From contig NZ_CP125957.1 of the NCBI RefSeq assembly GCF_030064125.1, positions 372,001 to 436,000 of the forward strand: 64,000 nucleotides of DNA, read 5' to 3'. Below the pieces are notes generated by a model. The model did no database searches. It was not told the DNA's origin and saw only the letters and a program-made list of their open reading frames with translations. Made by a program: the position numbers and the translations under genes. Source of the DNA: Pseudomonas sp. G2-4 (GTDB lineage: Bacteria > Pseudomonadota > Gammaproteobacteria > Pseudomonadales > Pseudomonadaceae). This document shows positions 49,231 to 57,400 of this stretch, in pieces. The first letter of the stretch is position 1. Each line of letters opens with the position of its first letter.

Positions 49231-49632
49231 TGGGCGTGCTGACAGGCCATAAAGTTGGAGCTGATAATAAATATAAAAAAAGAGCGTTATAAGGATTATC
49301 CCAAAAATCGGGAAGTGGTTTGGAGATAGCCAGTAGGTCCCTTGATAGATAAGTATTATGATGGTCAGCAAGGTGGATATAAAACTTGCAAGTATTGTAG
49401 GGTAAGTGATGGGGGTGTTGTTTGATTTTCTCAAGCGGTAAGGACGCTGAATCAGCAAGAGAACCCATGAAAGGAGGAGAGTGCCAATCATTGCTGTAAA
49501 TGGGATGATGATGATGTCATGATCGGTCGCATAGAGAGAGTTATTTAAATTTGAATATAAATTATAACCGCCTATGATCGGAATGGTCGAAAGGCTGATC
49601 ACATACAGTGATAAAGAATGGTTGGTTTTCAT
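49216..49632 (-). CDS. Four-helix membrane protein, candidate immunity protein for the colicin M-type bacteriocin
   Basis: A 138-residue protein starting MKTNHSLSLYVISLSTIPI with AAGGAG eight bases upstream. Four hydrophobic segments are seen at about 8-27, 42-63, 76-97 and 105-126. There is no signal lipobox and no recognisable domain. The gene is AT-rich, follows the bacteriocin gene by 55 bases on the same strand and was probably acquired with it. Colicin M-type bacteriocins of Pseudomonas are paired with small polytopic inner-membrane immunity proteins, unlike the periplasm-facing Cmi of E. coli, so this is the natural candidate. The function is inferred from context only. Confidence 0.65.
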   Translation of the reverse strand: MKTNHSLSLYVISLSTIPIIGGYNLYSNLNNSLYATDHDIIIIPFTAMIGTLLLSWVLLLIQRPYRLRKSNNTPITYPTILASFISTLLTIIILIYQGTYWLSPNHFPIFGIILITLFFYIYYQLQLYGLSARPLRDR

Positions 49633-49687
49633 GAATTTATCTCCTTGCGCCATGGCAAAATTGTAGTCAATTGCCATGGCGTATGCG

Positions 49688-50629
49688 TTAGAAATTTGGG
49701 GTCTGAAAGCCTTTACCAATCAAGTGGATTTTGTGTTCGCCTGATATGTTTATTTGAAAGCTCTTCCCTGGTAGCATTCTGCCGGCTGTAGTTATTTGCT
49801 CAAGTGCGAGCGGCCGATTGCTTTTATTGAAATCATAAAAATCATGGTATGCCTTGACTGTACCTAGGAACTGCCAGGAGGTATCTTGGTTGCGGGTAAA
49901 GTCACCTTCGACGCGGAGTGTGATCCGGCCCAAGTAAGCTCCGCTGATCAAGCTGTCTTTGCCGGTATCGTAAGCTACTTTTGGATCCACTAGATGATAT
50001 GTTCCGGGTGACTTGGTGTTCTCAATGGTTTGCTTCAATAGAGAGAGTTTGTGTTCTTTTATTTGTAACCCAATAGTGTTTATATCGACTTCCAATTTCT
50101 CACCCTTACCCCACAGGTAATGCCCCAGTGCTTTAACTGGGCTGAATGTGCCACCGGATAGTTTTGGAGTTTCCAATTTGTACGTTGTGCTTCTGGCGTA
50201 TTTGGAGTTGGCTATTGCGATAATGGCCTCTCTAGATGTAAAGCCGCTTTTCTCAAGCGCATCAGCCAAGCTAAAGCAAATAATTTTGTTTTTAAAAAAT
50301 ACGTCATTTATACGCCAGTGAGGAGCTACCCAGCCGCGCTCCTTTTCGACAATATGCCATATGTCTTTTATTGCGCCATAAGCGTTTTTATGATTTATAG
50401 CCTTGTCTAGGATTTTAAGGTTGAAGGTGAAGTCATCCAGCCCGGTTTGAGTTTTTATAAGGTCAGTTATGTAAAAGTCATCGTCTTCAGTCAATACATC
50501 CGGCTGGGGAGGTGGGAATATGTAGGTGCCGTCAATGATTATTCCATCCGTGGACCAGTATCCTCCCGCGGAGCCTCTCCATGTGCCGGTAATTTCAGTA
50601 GGGGGCAAGTTAATCGTGTTTTGCTTCAT
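49688..50629 (-). CDS. Colicin M-type (lipid II-degrading) bacteriocin with altered catalytic motif
   Basis: A 313-residue protein with no signal peptide and an AAGGA ribosome-binding site. Residues about 165-305 match the catalytic domain of colicin M: VKALGHYLWGKGEKLEVDINTIG corresponds to IVALAHYLWGNGAERSVNIANIG, and ISGAYLGRITLRVEG to ITGAYLGNITLKTEG. Residues 1-160 differ from colicin M and would carry receptor binding and translocation. Colicin M hydrolyses lipid II in the periplasm using Asp226, Tyr228, Asp229, His235 and Arg236 (DxYDx5HR). Here Asp263, Tyr265 and Asp266 are kept (DFYDFNKSNRP), but no His follows. Arg272 stands either in its place or next to a one-codon deletion. The protein may be inactive, altered in activity, or use another residue. 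The gene is AT-rich. No LexA box was found upstream. Confidence 0.85.
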   Translation of the reverse strand: MKQNTINLPPTEITGTWRGSAGGYWSTDGIIIDGTYIFPPPQPDVLTEDDDFYITDLIKTQTGLDDFTFNLKILDKAINHKNAYGAIKDIWHIVEKERGWVAPHWRINDVFFKNKIICFSLADALEKSGFTSREAIIAIANSKYARSTTYKLETPKLSGGTFSPVKALGHYLWGKGEKLEVDINTIGLQIKEHKLSLLKQTIENTKSPGTYHLVDPKVAYDTGKDSLISGAYLGRITLRVEGDFTRNQDTSWQFLGTVKAYHDFYDFNKSNRPLALEQITTAGRMLPGKSFQINISGEHKIHLIGKGFQTPNF

Positions 50630-50883
50630 GGTTCAAATCCTTTTGAGCGTAAGGCTTAATGGTGTCCTGACATCAATTGTCTGGAGTTTCTAAATTAAGC
50701 ACGGAGAAGAACAAGGCGCAATAACCCAGCGGCAGCTTAGGAACTGGACTACAGAATTTACGGAAATTACCCGTTATTGGATTGATGTCTTGGCTTTAGC
50801 AAGTTTAATGTGGGCGCAGCAGCATGCATCATGTGGGAGAACAAGCAGCGCTCATCCCATGAGTCCTGGCAGGAGCAAAACCC

Positions 50884-51171
50884 ATGACCGAACAATTCAC
50901 TCGTTGGGACTCTGCCGAGTACCTCAAGACCGAAGAGGACATGGCCAATTGTCTGGATGCATGTATGGAGGAGGCCGGGGACGATCCCGCATTCATCGCA
51001 AAAGCCCTGGCGGCCATTGCACGAGCTCGCGGAATGACCCAAGTGGCCCGTGATGCTGGGCTATCACGGGAAAATCTTTACCGTGCTTTGTCGGGGGAAG
51101 GGAATCCTGAATTCGGCATTATTTTGAAAGTTGTAAAAGCGTTGGGGTTGAAGCTGCATGCCAGCACCTGA
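50884..51171 (+). CDS. HigA-like addiction-module antidote protein, apparently orphan
   Basis: A 95-residue protein matching the short HTH 'addiction module antidote' family (EYLKTEEDMANCLDACMEEAGDDPAFIAKALAAIARARGMTQVARDAGLSRENLYRALS). The helix-turn-helix lies at about 50-75. Such antitoxins are normally encoded just after a RelE/ParE-fold toxin gene. The preceding 250 bases (50630-50883) hold no intact toxin frame on the plus strand, and none follows. It could be a remnant, a stand-alone repressor, or an antitoxin acting on a toxin elsewhere. A good terminator follows at 51213. Confidence 0.8.
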   Translation: MTEQFTRWDSAEYLKTEEDMANCLDACMEEAGDDPAFIAKALAAIARARGMTQVARDAGLSRENLYRALSGEGNPEFGIILKVVKALGLKLHAST

Positions 51172-51212
51172 GCAGGCCAGCACGAAGGATGACGATCCTT
51201 ACTGTATGAGAC

Positions 51213-51238
51213 GGGCGCCGTAAGGCGCCCTTTTCTTT
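51213..51238 (+). terminator. Rho-independent terminator after the HigA-like gene
   Basis: GGGCGCC and GGCGCCC form a perfect 7-bp stem around GTAA, followed by TTTTCTTT. Confidence 0.88.
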
Positions 51239-51260
51239 GACGCATTAGCCTCAGCGCCAA

Positions 51261-51605
51261 TTAGCATTGGTTTTGTAACCCGATCGCGGGCAACGCGGCG
51301 GGCGGATCCAGGTTTTCCAGCGCTCTATTGACTAACAACTCCCCCAGTTCCGTGAGTTGCTGAAGAGCTAGCGCGACGCTGCGGTGTGGGCCTTGCAGGT
51401 TGCCGGCCAAGTCAGCGGTCATGACGTTCAGGGACGCGAGTGTTTCGCTGGCGTGACAAAGTAGGGATTCGGTGTCGACATCAGGAATGATCGTGAAGAC
51501 ATGACTGAAGCGAGCAGGATGGTCCTTATTATCTGGATGGGCGCTGTCGAGACGCTCAGTGATGGTTTCCATGGGGGGAGAAACCTCTCGGGTGACCTTT
51601 TTCAT
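51261..51605 (-). CDS. DUF6124-family small protein
   Basis: A 114-residue protein starting MKKVTREVSPPMETITERL with AAGGAGCT upstream. The C-terminal half (FTIIPDVDTESLLCHASETLASLNVMTADLAGNLQGPHRSVALALQQLTELGELLVNRALENLDPP) is the DUF6124 signature found in many small, often multicopy Pseudomonas proteins. No signal peptide or membrane segment is seen. The function is unknown. It converges on the HigA-like gene. Confidence 0.8.
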   Translation of the reverse strand: MKKVTREVSPPMETITERLDSAHPDNKDHPARFSHVFTIIPDVDTESLLCHASETLASLNVMTADLAGNLQGPHRSVALALQQLTELGELLVNRALENLDPPAALPAIGLQNQC

Positions 51606-52007
51606 GCCGGAGCTCCTTGCTGGTGTAAAGGTGCCAGTTTCATGTAGTCAACCATGCTTGGCTAACAGCCATGTGTGAATTGGCAGACAGGCAGATTTAT
51701 TACCAGAATATTCCAATAAATTAATCAAATTATTGAACATCTGTGTAAATAAATGATTCGTCTGCTGGTATGTATAAGTTTGCGAGATAAGTCTGTAGGA
51801 AAACTTACTGAGGCAAGTGGGAAGGGTCTATATTCTGAGGTTGTAATTGTGTTGGCGAGCTGGCATATCATGATTGTCAGATGCCGCTACAATATTGTTT
51901 TTTCTCCGGGCCAGTGTGTGTAGGATGCAGGCCTTGTAGAAACACCTCCTCGGTCAATCGCTAAAACATATGAACGGCTGTGGATATAAAGAAACGGAAA
52001 GGCGTGT
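51606..52007. other. AT-rich intergenic region upstream of the Cro/CI-like regulator
   Basis: About 400 bases with no supportable gene. It is strongly AT-rich. It contains a TACAAT at about 51888 without a good -35, and short palindromes such as ATCATGAT. The promoters of the DUF6124 gene and of the regulator probably lie here. No preQ1-type riboswitch could be recognised. Confidence 0.5.
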
Positions 52008-52604
52008 ATGTACAAAAAAGACAGAGCGGAAAAGCTTAAGAATAATATTCGGTATTTAATAAAAAGCTGCGGCGAGACAAGGCTTTCTTTATGTAATGCC
52101 AGCGGCTTGACCAGGACAACAATCTACAACATCTTGGAAGGGCGGGTGGTAAACGTACAGGAATCCACCGTTCGAAAAATATCTGACTTTTTTGGAGTGT
52201 CTTACAAAGAAATAGAGTCCATTGATTTTGAAGAGAAGGAGGTCGTAGAGAGTAGCGTATCATTATATGGAAATATGAATCCTGCGGCGGTACCGGTCAT
52301 TAAAGAAAGTCAGTTGATCAAGAATCTGGATAAGCGAATTGGTGAGTTGGTTGTAAGCCATCCATTGACCTACTATTTTGGCACGGCTTGTAATTTGATT
52401 GGTGTGTTGCTGGAAAATAAAGTGGGTGGCATGAATGACGTAGGGGATTTGTTAATCGTTAAAAAGGGTGGTTGGAGCAGGGAGGGAGAGAAGTTAGTGT
52501 ACGATAAAATAATAAATAGGTTTTTCGTGGTTGGAGAGCCTTGCTTCGATTCGGATGTGGTTGTAGTGATTGGGGAAGTGGTAGAGGAACGGTTCAATGG
52601 CTGA
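52008..52604 (+). CDS. Cro/CI-like regulator with degenerate S24-type C-terminal domain
   Basis: A 198-residue protein. Residues 1-70 form an XRE-type helix-turn-helix (LSLCNASGLTRTTIYNILEGRVVNVQESTVRKISDFFGVSYKEIE). The C-terminal part (about 125-198, NLIGVLLENKVGGMNDVGDLLIVKKGG ... DSDVVVVIGEVVEERF) follows the layout of LexA/CI S24 domains, but no convincing Ser-Lys catalytic pair is seen. It may dimerise or sense a ligand without self-cleavage. The gene is AT-rich and its stop overlaps the transporter gene by eight bases, so the two are co-expressed. It may sense queuosine precursors; that is inference. Confidence 0.75.
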   Translation: MYKKDRAEKLKNNIRYLIKSCGETRLSLCNASGLTRTTIYNILEGRVVNVQESTVRKISDFFGVSYKEIESIDFEEKEVVESSVSLYGNMNPAAVPVIKESQLIKNLDKRIGELVVSHPLTYYFGTACNLIGVLLENKVGGMNDVGDLLIVKKGGWSREGEKLVYDKIINRFFVVGEPCFDSDVVVVIGEVVEERFNG

Positions 52605-53475
52605 AAATCTGGGGGCAGAAAATAGCAGGTACAAATTGTTAGGTTTTGAAAATAATAAAAATCTTGCAGTTGTAATGGTGATTGCCACAGGTAAGGTGAT
52701 CAAGATTAAACTTGATAATTTGCTGAAAAGCGAAATCGTAGATGATTTGAGTAAGGCAGAGGTCAAGACTGTATACAAGAAGTACTATTCGGGTGGGGGC
52801 GCGTTGACGGCCTATGAAATAAATGATCGTCATGAGCGGTCGTGGTTGATTTATGTTGTTTTAAACTTGATGTTGTTCGCGATTTATATATTGACTAACG
52901 TCTCTGCCGCAAAACTTGTTTATATAGAATATTTCGATATTGTTGTCACGCCTGGCGTCTTTCTGTATCCATTGACGTTTCTTGTGGTGGATATGTTGAA
53001 CGAATTTTATGGGTTCAGGCTTGCCAGAAAAGCTATATTGTTTGCCTTCGCCAGTAACGCCTTCATTTTGGTGTTGTTAAGTGTCAGCAGTTGGCTTCCA
53101 GGGTTACCGGGTTGGAAACTGGATGCTTCTTATGATGACGTGATTTTGCATGTGGCAGCTGTGTTGGTGGCATCCTCCGTGTCGTTTGTTTTTTCTGAGT
53201 ATGCAAATTCGTATTTGTTGTGCAAGGTAAAGGAGCTTACGAGTTCCAGATACCTGTTTTTACGAGTTTTCTTAAGCACTTTTTTTGCGGTGATCATGGA
53301 TAGCTTTATTTTTTGCTTTATTGCATTTTATGGGAAGATGCAGGTGTCGGAAATTTTGAGTATCGTTTATATTCAGATAATCATAAAAATTTGTTTTGCG
53401 TTTTTTAATGTCTTGCCCGCGTATGGTGCCAGGGCATTGCTCGGAAAGTATATATCCGGTGTTCGATCGTCCTGA
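52597..53475 (+). CDS. VUT/YhhQ-family queuosine-precursor transporter with extra N-terminal domain
   Basis: A 292-residue membrane protein. Residues about 84-285 match the VUT (DUF165, YhhQ/QueT-like) family, with six hydrophobic segments, the motif LTNVSAAKLV, and the signature TPGVFLYPLTFLVVDMLNEFYGFRLARKAI. The end is YIQIIIKICFAFFNVLPAYGA. YhhQ imports preQ0/preQ1, precursors of the tRNA base queuosine. Residues 1-80 form an additional soluble domain (YKLLGFENNKNLAVVMVIATGKVIKIKLDNLLKSEIVDDLSKAEVKTVYKKYY) that is absent from E. coli YhhQ and not recognised. It overlaps the regulator gene upstream and converges on queC. Confidence 0.82.
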   Translation: MAENLGAENSRYKLLGFENNKNLAVVMVIATGKVIKIKLDNLLKSEIVDDLSKAEVKTVYKKYYSGGGALTAYEINDRHERSWLIYVVLNLMLFAIYILTNVSAAKLVYIEYFDIVVTPGVFLYPLTFLVVDMLNEFYGFRLARKAILFAFASNAFILVLLSVSSWLPGLPGWKLDASYDDVILHVAAVLVASSVSFVFSEYANSYLLCKVKELTSSRYLFLRVFLSTFFAVIMDSFIFCFIAFYGKMQVSEILSIVYIQIIIKICFAFFNVLPAYGARALLGKYISGVRSS

Positions 53476-53483
53476 GAGTAGGA

Positions 53484-53513
53484 AAGATGGGCTATTTCTG
53501 AATAGTCCATCTT
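53484..53513. terminator. Bidirectional terminator between transporter gene and queC
   Basis: AAGATGGGCTATT pairs with AATAGTCCATCTT (13 bp, one G-T mismatch) around TCTG. It lies eight bases after the transporter stop and 25 bases beyond the queC stop, so it can serve both genes. Confidence 0.8.
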
Positions 53514-53537
53514 CCCCCGGTACGCGGTAATGCCTCT

Positions 53538-54242
53538 TTATAATCCTAGCTTTGTCTTCAGGCCACTCATGATTTTCGTTTGGTTCTCGATATAGTGCTT
53601 CAGGCCTTTAGCCCGCAGGTCACAGGCGTCGCAGTCGCCGCAGCCGCTGCCTGTTATGCCGTTGTAACACGTCAACGTGTGTTGCTTGATAAGTTCCAAT
53701 TTTTGGTGGTAGTCGGCCAGTGCCCAGCTTTCAGCTTTATTGAGCCACATCAACGGTGTTTCGATCTGTAATGGATAGTCCATGCCGAGGTTAATGGCTT
53801 TGTTTATCGCCTTGACAAATTCATCGCGGCAGTCCGGATAGCCGGAAAAATCTGTTTCACAAACACCCGTCACAATCGTTTGCGCGCCCACTTGATACGC
53901 GTAAATAGACGCCAAGGTCAAAAACAAAATGTTACGGCCTGGTACAAAGGTATTTGGCAACCCACTTGCTGTACCGTCAATCGATGGAACAGGAATATTG
54001 TCACGGGTCAAGCTGCTGACGGCCAATTCATTAAGCAGCGACGCGTCTAATATCTTATGAGCCGCCACCCCCAGTTTTTTACAAAGCTGTTTCGCCACCT
54101 CAATCTCTCCACGATGGCGCTGCCCATAATCAAATGTAATGCAGTGGATTTCATCGTACAGCGGCAGTGCATGAATCAGGCAGGTGGTTGAATCCTGGCC
54201 GCCGCTGAAAACGATGACAGCTTTTTTTGTCATTTCATTCAT
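53538..54242 (-). CDS. queC: 7-cyano-7-deazaguanine (preQ0) synthase QueC, enterobacterial type
   Basis: A 234-residue ATP-dependent enzyme converting 7-carboxy-7-deazaguanine and ammonia to preQ0. The PP-loop SGGQDSTT (residues 12-19), [13 protein letters not shown] and the zinc-binding [22 protein letters not shown] are all intact. It closely follows the E. coli QueC sequence ([51 protein letters not shown]). It is unlike the usual Pseudomonas core QueC, which starts with a LLSGGLDSAT motif. It is therefore probably a second, acquired copy. The ATG at 54242 (MNEMTKK) has AGGACAGG upstream. An open frame to 54347 lacks a site. Confidence 0.9.
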   Translation of the reverse strand: MNEMTKKAVIVFSGGQDSTTCLIHALPLYDEIHCITFDYGQRHRGEIEVAKQLCKKLGVAAHKILDASLLNELAVSSLTRDNIPVPSIDGTASGLPNTFVPGRNILFLTLASIYAYQVGAQTIVTGVCETDFSGYPDCRDEFVKAINKAINLGMDYPLQIETPLMWLNKAESWALADYHQKLELIKQHTLTCYNGITGSGCGDCDACDLRAKGLKHYIENQTKIMSGLKTKLGL

Positions 54243-54379
54243 TTGAACCTGTCCTAATAGGTGCTGAAGGAATGACCCTAGCCCGAAGCTAAATATCTTG
54301 TTGTGGGAAGTTTCCGAATTTGTGTGCTCCGCTTTCTCTATTTGCATTTCGATAGCCGGTGAAGACGTTTGAAGATCGC

Positions 54380-54457
54380 TGCCACGGCGGGTGCCGCAGA
54401 CCCTGAGAATCCATCGTCAATTGGAACTGTTCGTGCAGGGCGGCGGTTGCCGTGGCA
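54380..54457. repeat. GC-rich inverted repeat between queC and the toxin gene
   Basis: TGCCACGGC (54380-54388) and GCCGTGGCA (54449-54457) are perfect 9-bp arms 60 bases apart. The segment is much more GC-rich than queC. It may be a structured 3' end of the toxin mRNA, or the trace of an inserted element. Confidence 0.45.
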
Positions 54458-54493
54458 GGCGAGTACTCAGCTCGATCCGTTGTTTTTTTTCAC

Positions 54494-57400
54494 TTAGCCT
54501 TCCCAGACCGTCGCAGGTTTGTTGGCGTGGTAATCATAAAAACCCTGGAGTACCCAGGTATCGCCCTTGCGTTCAAACGCCGCGCGCCATGCACCTCTGC
54601 CGCTGCCAGGGGATAGCTGGGCCATGTCGTACCAGTAATATTTGTTGATTCGTTTTGTCGTGGCCCTGCCGGCGCGAATGTCATCCATGATTTCGCTGAT
54701 CTTGGCCCTGGCCGCTTCGGGGAAGTTGTCATAGGACATCTGTGTTTCAGCCAGCGTACTGAGACTCACCGTAAACCTGTCTATTGCGGTTGATGCTTCT
54801 GCCAGCACTGGCGCGGTGCTGGTGGTAGGTGACTTGCCGGGGACCTTCTTCGTTGGGACCTGGGTCACGACTTCGATATCAAACGTGTCGTAGTTCGGGA
54901 GATTTTTTGTGAAGTTGGTAATGTCCTCTCCGGTAACCAGAAACGTCTTGCGCTGCGACTTGCCCTTGTTGGCGATGACATAAGGAATCTTGTTGTTGCG
55001 GATTTCCGTCAGGAGCCCGGGTTTGTGTCTTTTTTTCATCTCGTCCCGGAACGCGCCGAGTTTTTTCTTTTTGTACTCCACGAAGTTGTCAGGATTTTTT
55101 TTGTATTTTTCCTTGGCTGCTTCCACCCCGGGACCTTCCCCTGAATACAGGTCGCCGAGGTCGGCCCAGACGCGCTTTTCCGCTGCTTCGACCACTTCGT
55201 GAATGTCATTCTGGATTTTAGTCATGGCGGCTTTCTTTCTTCCCTGTTCAGGGATGATGGTGATGAATAACGCACCGGTGAGGTTGTCTGGCAAGGAAGA
55301 CATCATCATCTTGAAGTTGCCTTCGCTGTCGAAAAGCTCCTTCTTGAGCGGCAAGGTCATGTCGAATATTTTTATTTTTTGAGCGGACGTCAGCTGGATC
55401 CCTCTTACCTGCTGTGAGTCGATGTCTCGGGTGCAGTAGTCGACGGCCTGCCATACGTTGAATTTGTACAGCAGGCTTTCATGGGGCTTTTTATGTTGCG
55501 CGAGGCCGTGGAGTCCCTTGTTTATCTGATTTATTCGTGAGCGATAAGTGTCTATATCGCGTACGTCGATGTCATTCATGCTCTCGTGCAAGATGCGCTC
55601 GGCCAGCTCCTCGGGCATTGAGTGGATGACCTTCTTGGCCGTATTTACCACTTCCCGGGAAGGCCAGTGGTGGTCGACGAGAACACCCTCTACCAATGCG
55701 CTATAGATTTTCTGTTGCGGGGTTTCCGGGGTCCGACTGAATAGACTCTGTATGTTTCCGCCACCGCGCAGCCGTTGGGGTTCTTCGATCTGCCACCGGC
55801 CATTTTTCCACGTCACCGTCAGTTGATGAGTACGGTTGTTCGGCGCATAGATAATCCGCTCGCCGGCTTGTATCGCGGTTTTGCAGTAGTCACTGCCCTG
55901 CTTTAAATAGCCTTGTCCGCCCGCGTCCCTGTACAGGTCACGCCCCTCGGGTATCAGCCCTTTGCCGTCAAAGCCTTTCAGAAGGAACGGTCCCAGTTCC
56001 GGGTCAGGCACGCGGGGCAGGGAAGACAGTTCCGGGCGGGTCTTGTCCCGGCGTCGTGTGGCGCGGGCCATGATCAAGTCCTGCCCGGCCTCTGCCATGA
56101 CCTCACCCAGCCCGCTGATGAAATCACTCGTCCACTGGCTGAAGCTGCCGCCCTCGTCTTTTATGGCCGACACCGCGGCGCCCCCGGCCATCACTGGCAG
56201 GACCGCACGTCCGAGCACCCCACCGAGGCGGCCCGCGTAGAACATGGCCATCGCGCCCGCCAGCAACGTGACACCATTCCTGCGCCCCTCCTGGGCGGCT
56301 GCGCTGTCGCGCTCGGCGTTCGTCACCGTCAGCGTGTCAGCCGTCTTGAGCGCGTGGGTGACCTGCGTCTCATGTAGCGCTTTGAGTAGGTCGCCCTTGA
56401 CCACGGGGGAGGCGACCTTCAACGCGAAATCATCCTGAACCCGATGCCTTATCCACGAGAAGGTGGGTTGCGTGACTTTCTTGATCTTCTCGTCGAGCGT
56501 CAGGTTTTCCGCCGCCGGCACCAGGCTGGCAAGTTGATCGGCCTGCTCCATCAGTGGCAATTGTGAAATCAGCCAGCGGGTCATTTCCAGTGTGCCGGTG
56601 AGCGTCTGCACCAAGGCTGATTCCAGCGCCCGATCACTTCCGGCGTCTACGTCCCTGAAGACTTTGCCGTCCGGCGCCCCCGGCGTGTACAGCGTCAGTG
56701 AAGGCCGGCTGGCGACTGTCCTGACCCCAAATACCAGGATGTCCTTCAACACGCTGTCGCCCCACTGAATCTGTCGGACCACCACCTCGTGCCCGTTGAC
56801 CTTGCTGCGCCCCTCGGGTGCTGGACTGCCCAGCGCTGCCAGCACCAGATTCAGTCCGGTGTTGTCCTTGTCGTGGGTAAAGTCGCCGGAGATATGGGCA
56901 GCCCACGCCTGCGCCCGCATGTGTTTCCCTTTCAGGGACATCCATTCGGCCTGGTGCTCCCGGGCGGTGAGCTGCAACGCGGCCGGGAGCCGGGAGCCCA
57001 CGTTAGCCCGCTCGATGACTTCTACTATCTGCGCGAAGCTCAACGGCCCCTCGACGGTCGTGTGAGCCGCCTTGCGTTCGTCCGGCGTGAGGTTGGACAT
57101 CGCCCACTCCGTCAGGGAGCGGCGGTCTTCAAATATCGCTTTCACTTGGCCCAGCGCGACCCCGGAGCCAAACGGTGATTCGCCCGTCGGGGCGTGCGGG
57201 TCGATGATCTGCTTGCGAATACTCAGGGACACCTGGTCCGGGTCGACCGGGGTGTATCTGTCCTTGATGAACCCAGCCAGCAATGTGCGCGTGCGGTCCT
57301 GGAGCGCTTCAGGGGTGGCCAGCGTCACCGGGTCCAGCGGTGGAGGCGTATCCACCATGGTGATCTGCAGGTCTTGCACCGCCCTCCACCAGGCCACACG

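Noticed and set aside
50630..50760. LexA (SOS) box before the bacteriocin gene
   Set aside because: The closest match, GACATCAATTGTC at about 50668, does not follow CTG-N10-CAG. SOS control is not supported from the sequence.
50630..50883. RelE/HigB toxin partner for the HigA-like gene
   Set aside because: No plus-strand frame of suitable length or motif is present. Short frames on the minus strand are antisense to the antitoxin.
54243..54347. Extended N-terminus of QueC (35 extra residues)
   Set aside because: No ribosome-binding site precedes 54347. The ATG at 54242 has AGGACAGG and gives the usual length.
54363..54480. Small coding frame between queC and the toxin gene
   Set aside because: A short frame without start-site support or family match exists on the minus strand. 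It is listed only as an inverted-repeat patch.
52008..54500. preQ1 riboswitch upstream of the transporter or queC
   Set aside because: I looked for the short C-rich pseudoknot pattern on both strands before 52008, 52597 and 54242 and saw none. A covariance-model search would be decisive.
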